NCBI GenBank assembly: GCA_016125475.1 | Contig: WGLR01000008.1 | Coordinates: forward strand, 1-64,000 | DNA from: Betaproteobacteria bacterium | Lineage (GTDB): Bacteria; Pseudomonadota; Gammaproteobacteria; Burkholderiales; Ga0077523 | Direction: 5' to 3' | DNA: 64,000 nucleotides | Part shown: piece after piece, positions 1 through 9,816 of the stretch | Layout of the letters: every line of letters begins with the position of its first letter | How positions within the stretch are numbered: the first letter of the stretch is position 1 | Translations under genes and position numbers: made by a program | The notes under the pieces: generated by a model | What the model saw: the letters and a program-made list of their open reading frames with translations, nothing else | Database searches by the model: none | What the model was told of the DNA's origin: nothing

Positions 1-58
1 GCGATTATACGGGTGCACAGGGATTCATGGCCGCCGGATTCGGCCCGGAAATTCGTGA

Positions 59-1072
59 TCATTCATTGGGGCGGAAGACGAGAGTCAGGTCGCGGAGCCG
101 ATCGAACAGGTCGGGATCGGGCGGCACGGGGAGCGGCTGCGCCTTGTCGATGGCGATCTCGACCGCGCGATCGTAAGCAGGCACGCCACTCGACTTGACG
201 AGCTGCTTGGTCGCCACGGATCCGTTCGGCAGAAGCTTCACGGAGAATACCGCCTCCGGATTGCCGGACATGCCTGGCGGCAACACCACCTTGTCGCGAA
301 TCGCGAGGCGGATGCTCTGGGTATAGTCATCGAGTTCCTTCTGTGCCTTGAGCGCCGCAGCGATCGCCGCCTTGCGCTCCGCAAGAATCCTCTCCTTGGC
401 GGCCTGGATCTGCTCTTCGATCTGCTGCTGGTGCAGCAGGGCCTCGCGGACCTCCTTTTCCTGCGCCGCCCGCTCGGCCGCCTCCTTTTCCTCTTTCGCC
501 TTTTCTGCTGCCTGTCGTGCCGCATCGGCCTTGCGGAGCTCCGCGTCCCGCCGATGCTTCTCGGCCAGCCTGCGCTCGGCTTCGCGCCTCATGGCCTCCT
601 GCAGCCGCCGTCGCTCCTCCTGTCTTTGCCGATCTTCGAGTGCCTCGCGTTCGTGAAGTTTCCGCTCGGCCTCGCGCGCTTCTCGCAGCTTGATCGCGGC
701 GAGATCCTTTTCCGGCCGCGGCGCCGGCTTGGGGGTCGCGTTTCGCGTTCGCGCCGAGTGGGGCGGCTCCGGTTTGGGCGCGCTCGACTCCCTGGGAGAC
801 TCCGCGGATTTCGGCAACCCCGACGTCGCGAATCGGTCCGGCAGCTGTTCTCGACGCGGCGCTGGTGCCGGACGCGAACGAGCTTTCGCCGGCGGCGGCG
901 CCTGCAACGGAGCGATCTTGGGGAGGTCGCGCCAGAGCTCCACCACCACTTTCGGCGGAGTCGCCTGCTTCCACGACACCCCCATCACGAGGAAGCTCAG
1001 CAGGAACACGTGCACGAGCAACGCGAGCGCGCCCGAGACGGCCACGTCCGGGCGGTTGAACGCCCCGGTCAT
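59..1072 (-). CDS. tolA: TolA, inner-membrane-anchored periplasm-spanning protein
   Basis: This 337-residue protein links the TolQR motor to TolB/Pal and helps outer-membrane constriction at division. A single membrane helix lies at about residues 10-30 after a short cytoplasmic start. A long charged Lys/Glu/Ala/Arg-rich helical stretch follows (about 100-245), then a TonB/TolA-like C-terminal domain ending in LVFRPNE. The start was placed at the ATG that overlaps the tolR stop by one base (TGATG) and directly precedes the membrane helix; the open frame runs further upstream but only as antisense-like sequence through tolR and tolQ. It is the last gene of the tolQRA run. TolB and Pal would be expected just beyond the window start. 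Family assignment rests on architecture and gene order. Confidence 0.95.
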   Translation of the reverse strand: MTGAFNRPDVAVSGALALLVHVFLLSFLVMGVSWKQATPPKVVVELWRDLPKIAPLQAPPPAKARSRPAPAPRREQLPDRFATSGLPKSAESPRESSAPKPEPPHSARTRNATPKPAPRPEKDLAAIKLREAREAERKLHEREALEDRQRQEERRRLQEAMRREAERRLAEKHRRDAELRKADAARQAAEKAKEEKEAAERAAQEKEVREALLHQQQIEEQIQAAKERILAERKAAIAAALKAQKELDDYTQSIRLAIRDKVVLPPGMSGNPEAVFSVKLLPNGSVATKQLVKSSGVPAYDRAVEIAIDKAQPLPVPPDPDLFDRLRDLTLVFRPNE

Positions 1073-1497
1073 CAATTCGACCTCGGCCTCGTGAGCAGCC
1101 CGACCCGCGGAATACCCTCCTGCTGCAGCAGATCCATCACCTTCATGACCTTCCCGTATTCGACCCGCTGGTCCGCACCGATGACGACGGGGCGATCCGG
1201 CTTGGCTTCGAGAGCCTTGCGGATCTCGCGAACGAGCTCGGTCTGCGTGACGGATCGCGCCGACCCGCCGGCCATCCGGTCGATCAGGACGACCTGGCCG
1301 CCCACCTTGATCGAGACTTCCAGCGGTTCCGGCGGAGGCGCGGACGACTTGCCCACCTCGGGCAGGTCCACGAGGCCGGGGTTCATCATGGGAGCGGTCA
1401 CCATGAAAATGACCAGCAACACCAGCATCACGTCGATGTACGGCACGACGTTGATCTGGCTCATCGTGTTGAAACGCTTGCGGCGCGAATTGATCAT
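1072..1497 (-). CDS. tolR: TolR, ExbD/TolR-family motor subunit
   Basis: This 141-residue ExbD/TolR protein works with TolQ to convert proton-motive force into movement of TolA. A short cytoplasmic N-terminus (INSRRKRFNTMSQINVVPYID) leads into one membrane helix at about 20-40. The Asp in the PYIDVMLVLLV segment is the conserved proton-pathway residue of the family. The periplasmic domain follows and ends in TRPRSN. Length is normal. It sits between tolQ (48-bp gap) and tolA (one-base overlap), so it is very probably co-transcribed and translationally coupled to tolA. Confidence 0.96.
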   Translation of the reverse strand: MINSRRKRFNTMSQINVVPYIDVMLVLLVIFMVTAPMMNPGLVDLPEVGKSSAPPPEPLEVSIKVGGQVVLIDRMAGGSARSVTQTELVREIRKALEAKPDRPVVIGADQRVEYGKVMKVMDLLQQEGIPRVGLLTRPRSN

Positions 1498-1545
1498 CTC
1501 GTTTGGGCCCCGGCGAGAAACGGTCGATGCGGGCGTGTGGGCCGA

Positions 1546-2232
1546 CTACTGGGGCGCACGCAGCAGCAGGTTCTGGAACTCCTCCATCTGGCTCTCGAAC
1601 CGGTTCGCGAGCCGGTCGACGTCGCGGGCATAGTGGTTGTACGCAACCACCGCGGGAATCGCCGCGAACAGGCCGATGGCCGTGGCGATGAGTGCTTCGG
1701 CAATCCCGGGCGCGACATTCGCGAGCGTCGCCTGACCGACGTTCGCGAGGCCGCGGAACGAATGCATGATTCCCCAGACCGTCCCGAACAGCCCGATGTA
1801 CGGGCTCACGGAACCCACCGTGGCGAGGAAGTTGAGGTAGGCCTCGATGTGGTCCATCTCGCGCTGGTAGGTTGCGCGCATCGCCCGCCGCACCCCGTCC
1901 ATCACCGAGGCCATGCTCTGGCCGGGCTGCCGACGCAGCCGGGCGAACTCCCGATAGCCGGACAGACAGATGCGCTCGATGCTCGCCGCGCGCGTTCCGT
2001 GGTTCGCCGCCTTCTGGAGCAGCGCGTTCAGATCCGTGCTCGTCTGAACGTTGCGGAATGCCTTCTCGAACTCTTCCGTCTGGATCTTCGCGACGCGGAT
2101 GCCGAAGAGCTTCTGGAAGATGAACAGCCACGAGCACAGCGACAGCACGAGCAGCAGCAGCATCACCAGCTGGACGGTCATGCTGGCATTGGCGATCAGG
2201 TGGATGATGGACAGGTCTGTTGTGAAGTTCAT
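1546..2232 (-). CDS. tolQ: TolQ, MotA/TolQ/ExbB proton-channel protein
   Basis: TolQ is the 228-residue polytopic inner-membrane subunit of the Tol-Pal motor. Three hydrophobic segments are visible: near the N-terminus (VQLVMLLLLVLSLCSW), around YIGLFGTVWGIM, and at LIATAIGLFAAIPAVV. The last two carry the conserved Thr/Gly and Ala/Pro pattern of the MotA/ExbB domain. The start ATG lies inside the ybgC stop (ATGA, 4-base overlap). This gives the usual family length and rejects an upstream in-frame extension that only reads ybgC in another frame. It belongs to the ybgC-tolQ-tolR-tolA order found throughout proteobacteria. Confidence 0.96.
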   Translation of the reverse strand: MNFTTDLSIIHLIANASMTVQLVMLLLLVLSLCSWLFIFQKLFGIRVAKIQTEEFEKAFRNVQTSTDLNALLQKAANHGTRAASIERICLSGYREFARLRRQPGQSMASVMDGVRRAMRATYQREMDHIEAYLNFLATVGSVSPYIGLFGTVWGIMHSFRGLANVGQATLANVAPGIAEALIATAIGLFAAIPAVVAYNHYARDVDRLANRFESQMEEFQNLLLRAPQ

Positions 2233-2690
2233 GTGCAGGCGGGAGAAGGGTGGGTCGATCCACGGGACGAGAGACTGTCCCGCAGGGAAGGGGGTATCCG
2301 CGTCGGCCTGAGGTGGGCCGCGCTCACGCAGGCCAGCTGCACGCGCCCGTCGACGAGCAGGGTGTCGGCACGGACCACCTGCTGGCGCAGGTCGAGCTGC
2401 GCGCCGCGCACGTCCGCCGGTGCGAGACTCACCTCGAGATCGTCGTCCAGTCGGGCAGGTGCGAGATATTCGATCGCCACGGCGCGCACGATGAACAGCA
2501 CGCCGCTGTCGACGGCAAGGCGACTCACCGGACCGTGGCACGCACGCAACCAGTCCATTCGGCAGCGTTCGAAGTAGTCAAGATAGCGCGCATGGTAGAC
2601 GATGCCCCCCGCATCCGTATCCTGAAAATAGACACGTACGGGGATGCGGAACGCCGTCGCGGTCTCGCCTGGCGGCGGCACGGGCCTCAT
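2229..2690 (-). CDS. ybgC: YbgC-type acyl-CoA thioesterase (4HBT hotdog fold)
   Basis: This is a 153-residue hotdog-fold thioesterase of the YbgC family, which hydrolyses short or medium acyl-CoA esters in the cytosol and is almost always found upstream of tolQ. The [20 protein letters not shown] block (about residues 20-40) contains the catalytic Asp and the conserved Tyr-His. ATG at 2690 overlaps the ruvB stop (ATGA); a start ten codons further upstream is possible but less well supported. It overlaps both ruvB and tolQ by four bases, so it bridges the recombination and Tol genes in one transcript. Confidence 0.93.
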   Translation of the reverse strand: MRPVPPPGETATAFRIPVRVYFQDTDAGGIVYHARYLDYFERCRMDWLRACHGPVSRLAVDSGVLFIVRAVAIEYLAPARLDDDLEVSLAPADVRGAQLDLRQQVVRADTLLVDGRVQLACVSAAHLRPTRIPPSLRDSLSSRGSTHPSPACT

Positions 2691-3745
2691 CCCGCGGCCG
2701 GCTCGCCCCCGGCCCCCCACAGGTCCGCGGTCTGCGGACGCGCGGGAACAGGTAGACCGAAGTGTTCGTAGGCGATGAGCGTCGCGACGCGCCCGCGCGG
2801 TGTGCGCTGCAGCAAGCCTTGCTGGATGAGATAGGGTTCGAGCACGTCCTCGATGGTGTCGCGCTCCTCGCCGATGGCCGCCGCGAGGTTGTCGACCCCG
2901 ACCGGACCTCCGCCGAATTTCTCGAGCACGGCGAGCAGGAGCTTCCGGTCCATGAAGTCGAGCCCGTGCGGGTCCACGTCGAGCATCGACAGCGCCGCGT
3001 CCGCGACATCGCGCGTGATGATGCTGCCCGCCCGTACCTGCGCGTAGTCACGCACGCGACGCAGCAGCCGGTTCGCGATGCGGGGCGTGCCGCGCGCGCG
3101 CGAAGCGATCTCCATGGCGCCTTCGTCGACGATCTCGACGTCGAGCAGCCGCGCCGAGCGGTGGACGATCAGCGAGAGTTCCGCGGGCGTGTAGAACTCG
3201 AGTCTCGCGACGATCCCGAAACGGTCGCGCAGTGGATTCGTGAGCATGCCCGCGCGCGTCGTCGCCCCGACGAGCGTGAACGGCGGCAGGTCGAGCTTCA
3301 CGGAGCGTGCCGCCGGACCCTCGCCGATCATGATGTCGATCTGGTAGTCCTCGAGCGCCGGATAGAGCACTTCCTCGACCACGGGGGACAGACGGTGGAT
3401 CTCGTCGATGAACAGCACGTCGTGAGGCTCGAGATTCGTGAGCAGTGCCGCGAGATCCCCGGCGCGCTCGAGGACCGGCCCGGAGGTCTGCCGGAGGTTG
3501 ACGCCCATCTCGCGGGAGACGATGTGTGCGAGCGTCGTCTTGCCGAGCCCGGGCGGGCCGAAGAGGAGTACGTGATCGAGTGCCTCCTGGCGGGATCTCG
3601 CCGCCTCGATGAAGATCGAGAGCTGCCCCCTGATCTTCTCCTGGCCGACGTATTCCTCGAGCTGCCTCGGCCGGAGTGCGCGTTCGAGCGAGTCTTCCTG
3701 TCTGCCAAGAGTTCCCGGAGCGATGAGGCGGTCGGTCTCGATCAT
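2687..3745 (-). CDS. ruvB: RuvB, Holliday junction branch-migration helicase
   Basis: RuvB is the 352-residue AAA+ motor that drives branch migration of Holliday junctions with RuvA. Visible motifs are Walker [11 protein letters not shown] (about 66-75), Walker [10 protein letters not shown], the sensor GATTRAG and the [13 protein letters not shown] segment holding the conserved arginines. The winged-helix C-terminus ends near [11 protein letters not shown], followed by a short non-conserved tail. Length is normal. Unlike the common ruvA-ruvB order, an exported protein of unknown function is inserted upstream (25-bp gap), so ruvB may depend on read-through from that gene. Confidence 0.98.
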   Translation of the reverse strand: MIETDRLIAPGTLGRQEDSLERALRPRQLEEYVGQEKIRGQLSIFIEAARSRQEALDHVLLFGPPGLGKTTLAHIVSREMGVNLRQTSGPVLERAGDLAALLTNLEPHDVLFIDEIHRLSPVVEEVLYPALEDYQIDIMIGEGPAARSVKLDLPPFTLVGATTRAGMLTNPLRDRFGIVARLEFYTPAELSLIVHRSARLLDVEIVDEGAMEIASRARGTPRIANRLLRRVRDYAQVRAGSIITRDVADAALSMLDVDPHGLDFMDRKLLLAVLEKFGGGPVGVDNLAAAIGEERDTIEDVLEPYLIQQGLLQRTPRGRVATLIAYEHFGLPVPARPQTADLWGAGGEPAAG

Positions 3746-3770
3746 CTGGCTGACCGGTGCGATTCCCGCG

Positions 3771-4577
3771 CTAGCGGTCGTTCGCCGCGCGGAAATCGGT
3801 CAGGAACGGATCGGCGAGCGCCGTCTCCGAAGCCGCCTCCCCGGGCAGGCCGCGCGCGAGTTCGTCGATCCGGGCGTTGAGGATGCCCGTGAGCTTGATG
3901 ATGAGGGTCTTCTGGTACTTGGCACCGAGCGGCGAGAGTGCGAAGCGCTGACCTTCGATGTTGTTGCTCGACTCGATCGAGAAGCGCATGGCACGATCCT
4001 CGTCGTCCCACGCATACGTGAGCGCCTTCTGCTCTGCCTCCGTGCCGGGATAGTCCTGGATGAGCTTCCCGGACATGCCGTAGTAGCCGGCCACGTGGAA
4101 TGCAATCGAGTGATCGATGATCTTCGCCTGCTTCTCGCCGATCGCCGTACGGAAGTGCCTGAGCAGTTCCGCGAGGTCCTCGGCCGAGAAGCTCTCGGAA
4201 CCCATCTGCACCCATTCGGGCGTGAGCCACTGCAGCGACGCCCACTCGGCCTGCATGCGGGCGTGGAGCGGCTCGAGCATCGCGGCCTCGGCGCGATCCC
4301 AGAACGGATTGCCGCGCTTCCACTCGGGCCCGAGATGCCGTTCGCTCCCGAGCCTCTCCAGCACGCCGCGCACGGCGACGAGACACTGCTGCTTGAGATA
4401 CCGGTTGCCGACGGCAACGGACGTGCCCAGATCGTGCACGCGCAGCAGCTCGGAAAGCTGCTCCGTGGCCGCCACCCCGGTCACCGATGTTGCCGCACGC
4501 GCGGCGGGGATGCCGGCCAGGACTACGGCACAGCACAACGCACACAGCGTGTGCAGAAAACGCGGGCCACCTATCAT
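3771..4577 (-). CDS. exported protein of unknown function between ruvA and ruvB
   Basis: I do not recognise this 268-residue protein. The chosen ATG has a GAAGG element 7 bases upstream and begins a clear signal peptide ([19 protein letters not shown]) ending near AARAATS, so the product should be periplasmic or outer-membrane associated. The mature part is mostly helical with alternating charged residues and ends in [11 protein letters not shown]; the only cysteines after the leader are near residue 67. There are no membrane helices, lipobox or known catalytic motif. It lies in the yebC-ruvC-ruvA-ruvB run with a 114-bp gap to ruvA and 25 bp to ruvB. A role linked to recombination is unlikely for an exported protein; a periplasmic function alongside Tol is only a guess. 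Confidence 0.8.
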   Translation of the reverse strand: MIGGPRFLHTLCALCCAVVLAGIPAARAATSVTGVAATEQLSELLRVHDLGTSVAVGNRYLKQQCLVAVRGVLERLGSERHLGPEWKRGNPFWDRAEAAMLEPLHARMQAEWASLQWLTPEWVQMGSESFSAEDLAELLRHFRTAIGEKQAKIIDHSIAFHVAGYYGMSGKLIQDYPGTEAEQKALTYAWDDEDRAMRFSIESSNNIEGQRFALSPLGAKYQKTLIIKLTGILNARIDELARGLPGEAASETALADPFLTDFRAANDR

Positions 4578-4691
4578 TCGTCGACCTTCATGCTGACCTG
4601 ATTCACCACGGACACGGCGTCCGAAACCCCGCCGATTATAGGGGGTCTTGCGTTCCGGATGCTGAAGACGCAAGGCCCGGAAGACCTCCCT

Positions 4692-5270
4692 TCACTGCAC
4701 GCGCGCGAGCACCCGAAGCGACTGCCTGATCGCCTCCTGCACGGAGAGGTCCGCGGCGAGCCCGCCGAGCGCCGCGCGCGCATCCTTCTCGCTGTACCCG
4801 AGCGCCACGAGTGCGTTCAGCGCGTCGTTGCCTGCGTCCGGAGGACCGGACCCGGCGGCCGGCCCGGTCGCGCCGAGCCTGTCCTTCATCTCGAGCACGA
4901 GGCGCTCGGCGGTCTTCTTGCCGATCCCCGGCACGCGCGTGAGCCGTGCACTGTCCTGGCGACGCACCGCCGCGTGGACCTCGTCGACCGACATTCCGGA
5001 GAGCAGCGCGAGCGCCATGCGGGCGCCCACGCCCGTGACTTTCAGCAGTTGCCGGAACAGCTGCTTCTCCGCGTCGGTGGCAAACCCGAAGAGGAGATGG
5101 GCATCCTCCCGCACGATCATCTGCGTGAGCAGCATCACCTCGCCACCCGTCGCGGGGAGCTGGTAGAACGTGCTCATCGGCACGTCCAGTTCGTAGCCCA
5201 CCCCGTGCACGTCGACGACCACCGTCGGCGGACGCTTCTCGACGAGCACACCCCTCAGTCGCGCGATCAA
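4692..5270 (-). CDS. ruvA: RuvA, Holliday junction DNA-binding subunit
   Basis: RuvA (192 residues) binds four-way junctions as a tetramer and loads RuvB. The N-terminal OB-fold begins with the typical [11 protein letters not shown] and GVGYELDVP. The central helix-hairpin-helix region contains [14 protein letters not shown] and [18 protein letters not shown]. The C-terminal RuvB-binding domain follows a Gly/Pro-rich linker and includes [12 protein letters not shown]. The start overlaps the ruvC stop by four bases, showing tight coupling of ruvC and ruvA. Length is normal for the family. Confidence 0.98.
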   Translation of the reverse strand: MIARLRGVLVEKRPPTVVVDVHGVGYELDVPMSTFYQLPATGGEVMLLTQMIVREDAHLLFGFATDAEKQLFRQLLKVTGVGARMALALLSGMSVDEVHAAVRRQDSARLTRVPGIGKKTAERLVLEMKDRLGATGPAAGSGPPDAGNDALNALVALGYSEKDARAALGGLAADLSVQEAIRQSLRVLARVQ

Positions 5271-5800
5271 ACGAGTCTCCCTCCCCGTACCCGATAACCG
5301 GCCGTCGGCATGGCGCCGAGCCCGAGACCTGCGTGGGCGTGGCAGATCGCGCAGGCCAGCGCATCGGCCGCATCCTGCGAGGGCAGGCCGGGCAACTGGA
5401 GCAGGCGCCCCACCATCGCCTGGACCTGTTCCTTGCGCGCGTGGCCGTTGCCCACGACCGACTGCTTCACCTGGAGCGCCGTGTACTCCGCCACCGGCAG
5501 CCCGTGCGAGACGGCCGCGCAGATCGCGGCCCCGCGCGCCTGCCCGAGCAGGAGTGTCGACTGGGGATTCACGTTCACGAACACCTTTTCGACCGCGACC
5601 TGTTCGGGCCCTCCCTCGGCGATGACGTCACCGAGATTGAGCAGGATGGTGCGCAGACGCTCCGGCAGTTCGGCCTCGCCGTCGGTGCGAATGCAGCCGC
5701 TCGTGACATACGAGAGCTTCTGGCCGTCTCGAACGATGAGTCCGAAGCCCGTCACCCGGAGACCCGGATCGATGCCCAGGATCCGCACGGGCGCGGCCAT
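5267..5800 (-). CDS. ruvC: RuvC, Holliday junction endonuclease
   Basis: RuvC (177 residues) resolves Holliday junctions by symmetric cleavage. Acidic catalytic residues are visible in [14 protein letters not shown] (first Asp, near residue 11), VAVEKVFVN (Glu) and [14 protein letters not shown] (two C-terminal Asp). The fold and length are standard. The start shares one base with the yebC stop (TGATG) and its stop overlaps ruvA, so yebC, ruvC and ruvA form one translationally coupled unit. The last 20 residues (ending VRGGRLV) are variable in the family. Confidence 0.98.
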   Translation of the reverse strand: MAAPVRILGIDPGLRVTGFGLIVRDGQKLSYVTSGCIRTDGEAELPERLRTILLNLGDVIAEGGPEQVAVEKVFVNVNPQSTLLLGQARGAAICAAVSHGLPVAEYTALQVKQSVVGNGHARKEQVQAMVGRLLQLPGLPSQDAADALACAICHAHAGLGLGAMPTAGYRVRGGRLV

Positions 5801-6531
5801 CAGGACTCGTCGATCGTCGCGTTCGTGTAGACCTCCTGCACGTCGTCGAGACTCTCGAGCGCATCGAGCAGCTTCTGCATCTTCGCGCCGTCGTCGCCCG
5901 CGAGCGCAGTCTCCGTCGACGGCTTCATCGTGACCTCCGCGTACTCGGGCTTGAGCCCCGCCGCCTCGAGGGCTTCCTTCACGGTCACGAAGTCGTTGTT
6001 GGGCGCGGTGATCACCTCGATCGAACCGTCGTCGTTCGTGACGACGTCCTCGGCTCCCGCCTCGATCGCGAGTTCCATCACCTTGTCCTCGCTGGTTCCG
6101 GGCGCGAACACGAGCTGTCCGCAGTGCTGGAACAGGAACGCGACGGAACCGTCGGTGCCGAGGTTGCCGCCGTACTTCGAGAAGGCATGCCTGACATCCG
6201 CGACGGTGCGGGTCCGGTTGTCCGTCATGCAGTCCACGATCACCGCCGCCCCGCCGATGCCGTAGCCTTCGTAGCGGAGTTCCTCGTAGTTCACGCCATC
6301 CAGTTGACCCGAGCCCCGCTTGATCGCGTTGTCGATGGTGTCCTTGGGCATGTTCTGGTCCCGCGCCTTGTCGATCGCGAGGCGCAGTCGCGGATTGCTG
6401 CCGGCATCACCGCCGCCCAGCTTCGCCGCGACCGTGATTTCCTTGATAAGACGCGTGAATATCTTGCCGCGCTTGGCGTCGGCCGCCGCCTTCTTGTGCT
6501 TGATGTTGGCCCACTTGCTGTGTCCCGCCAT
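5800..6531 (-). CDS. yebC: YebC/TACO1-family protein
   Basis: This 243-residue YebC-family protein starts at the invariant [13 protein letters not shown]; the open frame extends 22 codons further but without family similarity, so the ATG at 6531 is preferred. Other landmarks are the Lys-rich N-terminal domain, [36 protein letters not shown] and the acidic C-terminus. The family has been described both as DNA-binding regulators and as translation factors that relieve ribosome stalling. Its position at the head of yebC-ruvC-ruvA is classic. The upstream region is divergent with the YjgR gene and includes an AT-rich patch at about 6601-6635 that probably holds promoters. Confidence 0.96.
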   Translation of the reverse strand: MAGHSKWANIKHKKAAADAKRGKIFTRLIKEITVAAKLGGGDAGSNPRLRLAIDKARDQNMPKDTIDNAIKRGSGQLDGVNYEELRYEGYGIGGAAVIVDCMTDNRTRTVADVRHAFSKYGGNLGTDGSVAFLFQHCGQLVFAPGTSEDKVMELAIEAGAEDVVTNDDGSIEVITAPNNDFVTVKEALEAAGLKPEYAEVTMKPSTETALAGDDGAKMQKLLDALESLDDVQEVYTNATIDES

Positions 6532-6649
6532 GGCTACCTCGTGAAACCGCTCTTTCCCGCAGAAAGGGTTACGCAACGTGGGGCGACGAGCCCGCACCCC
6601 TGATTGATATACTTTTCAGAATGTTATCACTGCCCTCCCGGAGCCCGCC

Positions 6650-8164
6650 ATGCCCGATCCCATGCTCGTCGCCAAGTCCGGCCACGATATCTTCCTTCTG
6701 CCTGGACTCGCGAACCGCCACGGACTGATCACCGGCGCGACGGGCACGGGCAAGACGGTCACCCTGCAGCGCATCGCCGAACAACTGTCCCGGGCGGGCG
6801 TGCCCGTGTTCATGTCCGACGTGAAGGGGGACCTCTCGGGAATGTCCCAGGCAGGCGCCTGGAACCCCAGGCTGAAGGAGCGCGCGGAGCGCCTGGGAAT
6901 GGGGGACATGGTGTTCGCCCCCAGTCCGGTCGTGTTCTGGGACGTCTGGGGCGAGAAGGGTCACCCCGTGCGGGCCACCATCTCGGAAATGGGGCCACTG
7001 CTGCTCGGCAGGATGCTCAACCTGAACGACACCCAGCAGGGCGTCCTCACGCTCACGTTCAAGATCGCCGACGACAACGGACTGCTGCTGCTCGACCTCA
7101 AGGACCTGCGCGCGATGATCCAGTTCGTGGGCGAGAACGCGAAGGAGTTCATCACCACCTACGGCAACATCTCAGCCGCGTCGATCGGAGCGATCCAGCG
7201 CAGCCTGCTCGAACTCGAGCACCAGGGCGCCGACCGCCTGTTCGGCGAACCCGCCCTGAACCTCGACGACATCATGCAGACCGATAGCAACGGTCTCGGC
7301 GTGGTGAACATCCTCGCGGCGGACAGGCTCATGATGACGCCCAAGGTCTACGCGACGTTCCTCCTCTGGATGCTCTCGGAGCTCTTCGAGCAGTTGCCGG
7401 AGGTCGGGGACCCCGACAGGCCGAAACTGGTCTTCTTCTTCGACGAGGCGCACCTCCTCTTCAACGACGCGCCGCGCGCGCTCCTGGACAAGATCGAGCA
7501 GGTCGTCCGCCTCATACGCTCGAAGGGCGTCGGCGTGTTCTTCTGCACGCAGAATCCGGTGGACGTGCCCGAAACCGTGCTCGGACAGCTCGGCAACCGC
7601 GTGCAGCACGCGCTGCGGGCTTTCACGCCACGCGACCAGAAGGCGGTGAAGGCCGCCGCAAGCACGCTGCGCGCGAACCCCGCCCTGGACACGGAAACGG
7701 TCATCACGGAACTGGGCGTGGGGGAGGCGCTCGTCTCGTTCCTCGACGAGAAGGGCAGACCCGAGGTCGTCGAGCGCGCCTTCGTCTGCCCGCCGGCCAG
7801 CCGCCTCGGCCCCGCGACGGACGCGGAACGCGCGCAGGTCGTCCAGCGTTCGACGATCTACGGTGTCTACGAGAAGGCCGTCGACAGGGAGTCCGCCTAC
7901 GAGATTCTCCAGAGTCGCCGCCCGGGCGTGGCAGCCGGCGCCGCAGCGGCATCCGCGACCGCGCAGACGGCCACGACAGAAGGCGGCATCCTCGGGGGCC
8001 TCAAGGACATCCTGTTCGGAACCACCGGACCGCGGGGGGGCAGACGCGAGGGAATGATCGATGCCGCCGCCAAGAGCGTCGCGCGGACGATCGGTTCGAC
8101 CGTCGGACGCGAGATCGTGCGCGGAGTGCTCGGATCCATCCTCGGAGGCAGCCGTAGACGCTGA
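6650..8164 (+). CDS. yjgR: YjgR/DUF853 HerA-like P-loop ATPase
   Basis: This 504-residue ATPase belongs to the YjgR (DUF853) branch of the HerA/FtsK superfamily. Walker [13 protein letters not shown] lies at about 28-39, SDVKGDLSG follows, Walker [13 protein letters not shown] is near residue 265, and a downstream [20 protein letters not shown] segment is typical of the family. The tail is Ala/Gly-rich and ends GGSRRR. The biological role of YjgR is poorly defined; DNA translocation or processing is inferred only from the superfamily. It is divergent from yebC. Its last 104 bases overlap the earliest possible start of the next gene. Confidence 0.93.
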   Translation: MPDPMLVAKSGHDIFLLPGLANRHGLITGATGTGKTVTLQRIAEQLSRAGVPVFMSDVKGDLSGMSQAGAWNPRLKERAERLGMGDMVFAPSPVVFWDVWGEKGHPVRATISEMGPLLLGRMLNLNDTQQGVLTLTFKIADDNGLLLLDLKDLRAMIQFVGENAKEFITTYGNISAASIGAIQRSLLELEHQGADRLFGEPALNLDDIMQTDSNGLGVVNILAADRLMMTPKVYATFLLWMLSELFEQLPEVGDPDRPKLVFFFDEAHLLFNDAPRALLDKIEQVVRLIRSKGVGVFFCTQNPVDVPETVLGQLGNRVQHALRAFTPRDQKAVKAAASTLRANPALDTETVITELGVGEALVSFLDEKGRPEVVERAFVCPPASRLGPATDAERAQVVQRSTIYGVYEKAVDRESAYEILQSRRPGVAAGAAAASATAQTATTEGGILGGLKDILFGTTGPRGGRREGMIDAAAKSVARTIGSTVGREIVRGVLGSILGGSRRR

Positions 8165-9122
8165 CGCCACCCCGACGGACTCGCAGCGCCGCGGCTCGCA
8201 CGTCCCCGCAGACCTTTCCGGGAGCGGGGTCGGCGCCATTCTCGTGTTCCTCGCCGCCACGGGCTTCGCGACGAAGTCGATCCTGATCAAGCTCGCCTAC
8301 CGGTACGGGGTGGATGCGACCGCCCTGTTCGCACTGCGGCAGATCTTCGCGGCGCCGCTGTTCGCGGCGATGGCCTGGTGGTCGCGCGATGCCGCGGCCA
8401 CACGTTCGCGCCCGTCGCGGCGGGACTGGTTCCAGCTCGCCGGACTCGGACTCCTCGGCTACTACGTGGCAGCCTGGCTGGACTTCCTCGGACTGCGTTA
8501 CGTCAGCGCCGCACTCGAACGCCTGCTGCTCTTCCTCTATCCGACGATCGTCGTCCTGCTTTCGGCGTGGCTGCTGGGCGTGGCGATCACGCGCCGGCAA
8601 CTGGTCGCCCTCTTCATCTCCTACGCAGGCATCGGTCTCGTGTTCTTCGCACAGGTACGCGACACCGGTGGCAGTGCGGACCTGGCGATCGGCGCGACGA
8701 TGATCCTGCTGAGCGCGATCGCGTATTCCCTCTACCTCATCGGTTCTAGCCGGGTAGTTCACCGGTTCGGTGCGATCCGGTTCACGGCCTGGGCGATGCT
8801 CGCGGCGACGGTCGTGGGCGTTTCACAGTTCGCGGCGACGCATGGTCTCGACGCCCTGAGGCTTCCCCTCCCCGTCTACGGTCTCTGCGCGGTCATGGCC
8901 GTGTTCGCCACGGTGCTGCCCGCCCTGCTCATGACCGAAGGACTTCGTCGCATCGGCGCAAGTCAGGCCGCGCTGGTGGGCACGATCGGCCCCGTGATCA
9001 CGATGATTCTCGCCGCAGAGTTTCTCGGCGAGACGATGGGGCCCGTGCAGGTCGTCGGCGCGACACTCGTCCTCGCGGGCGTCCTGGTCGTGAGCCGACG
9101 AGACGCCCGGGTGCGCCGCTGA
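8061..9122 (+). CDS. EamA/DMT-superfamily transporter
   Basis: This inner-membrane transporter has two EamA repeats and about ten membrane helices, beginning with [16 protein letters not shown] and ending near [15 protein letters not shown]; substrates of this superfamily are diverse and none can be inferred here. The start is uncertain. The only ATG before the first helix is at 8061, which gives a 46-residue polar Arg/Ser-rich extension and a 104-base overlap with the upstream ATPase. The next option, GTG at 8244, would begin inside helix 1 and lacks a good ribosome site. An unseen non-standard start between them is possible. The coding frame from 8200 onward is secure. Confidence 0.85.
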   Translation: MPPPRASRGRSVRPSDARSCAECSDPSSEAAVDADATPTDSQRRGSHVPADLSGSGVGAILVFLAATGFATKSILIKLAYRYGVDATALFALRQIFAAPLFAAMAWWSRDAAATRSRPSRRDWFQLAGLGLLGYYVAAWLDFLGLRYVSAALERLLLFLYPTIVVLLSAWLLGVAITRRQLVALFISYAGIGLVFFAQVRDTGGSADLAIGATMILLSAIAYSLYLIGSSRVVHRFGAIRFTAWAMLAATVVGVSQFAATHGLDALRLPLPVYGLCAVMAVFATVLPALLMTEGLRRIGASQAALVGTIGPVITMILAAEFLGETMGPVQVVGATLVLAGVLVVSRRDARVRR

Positions 9123-9156
9123 TCCCGGAACCGGGCGGCACGGCGATCCGACTCCC

Positions 9157-9816
9157 TCACCGATCCGTCGCGGTCTCGATCCGGCGCCGCGTCCAGTCAG
9201 CTTTCGCGGCGTCTCCCGCGGCCGTGGCGCGCTGCTCCTCGAGCGTGAGCCAGGCAAGCAACGGGCGGCGATAGCCCTCGGCCGATGCCGCGTCGATCGC
9301 GACGTCCGCGCCCCCCGGGGGCAGGCGCCCGGCCCGGTACAGGGCACTGGCGGCCACGAGACGTGACACGGCAGGGTCGACGTGCTTCAGGGCGGCGAGG
9401 CGCGCGGCCGCGTCCGGCGCCTCGACCACGCTGCGATACCGAATCGGCAACGCGGCAGGCTCGAGGCCCTGCCATCGCCCGGACAGGAAGCGTGCATAGG
9501 CACTGATTTCCGCCTCCTGCGACTGCTCGAGATCCTCGAGCTCCGAGCAGGCCGCGAAGTCCAGCGAGGCGACGACGATGCCGCAACGGAAGAGCTGCGC
9601 ACGCGCCACGAGCGCAGGGTCGCCGGTCGCGGACAGTTCGCGTCGCGCACGGACGTACGCACCGTCTGCCTCGCGCGCATCGCCCCGCAGATACAGCCGC
9701 TGGAAGTTGTCGAGCGCGGCGCTGCCCTCGGTGCGCCACTCGGGCACGGGCGGCCCGCCCGCGCATCCCGCGAGCACCACCAGGCAGATCGTGAATGCGG
9801 CACGGGCGCGTTTCAT
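9157..9816 (-). CDS. putative lipoprotein at the end of the Mla-like operon
   Basis: This is a 219-residue lipoprotein candidate. The start ATG overlaps the upstream MCE gene stop (ATGA). A short charged N-terminus and hydrophobic stretch run into the lipobox LAGC, with the lipidated Cys at residue 18. The mature part is rich in Ala and Arg and shows alternating helical pairs resembling degenerate TPR-like repeats (for example AVSRLVAASALYRAGRLP). I cannot assign a named family. Coupling to the MCE/MlaE genes suggests an envelope lipid-trafficking accessory, perhaps the outer-membrane partner that such operons often carry. That role is inferred from context only. Confidence 0.8.
   Translation of the reverse strand: MKRARAAFTICLVVLAGCAGGPPVPEWRTEGSAALDNFQRLYLRGDAREADGAYVRARRELSATGDPALVARAQLFRCGIVVASLDFAACSELEDLEQSQEAEISAYARFLSGRWQGLEPAALPIRYRSVVEAPDAAARLAALKHVDPAVSRLVAASALYRAGRLPPGGADVAIDAASAEGYRRPLLAWLTLEEQRATAAGDAAKADWTRRRIETATDR

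Noticed and set aside
1-58. A perfect TATAAT on the minus strand at 4-9, possibly a promoter for a tolB gene beyond the window.
   Set aside because: No -35 element is visible at the right distance and the downstream gene is outside the window, so the match is not enough to annotate.
6532-6649. An SOS (LexA) operator controlling yebC-ruvCA.
   Set aside because: No CTGT-N8-ACAG-like sequence was found in the divergent region; only AT-rich promoter-like bases are visible.
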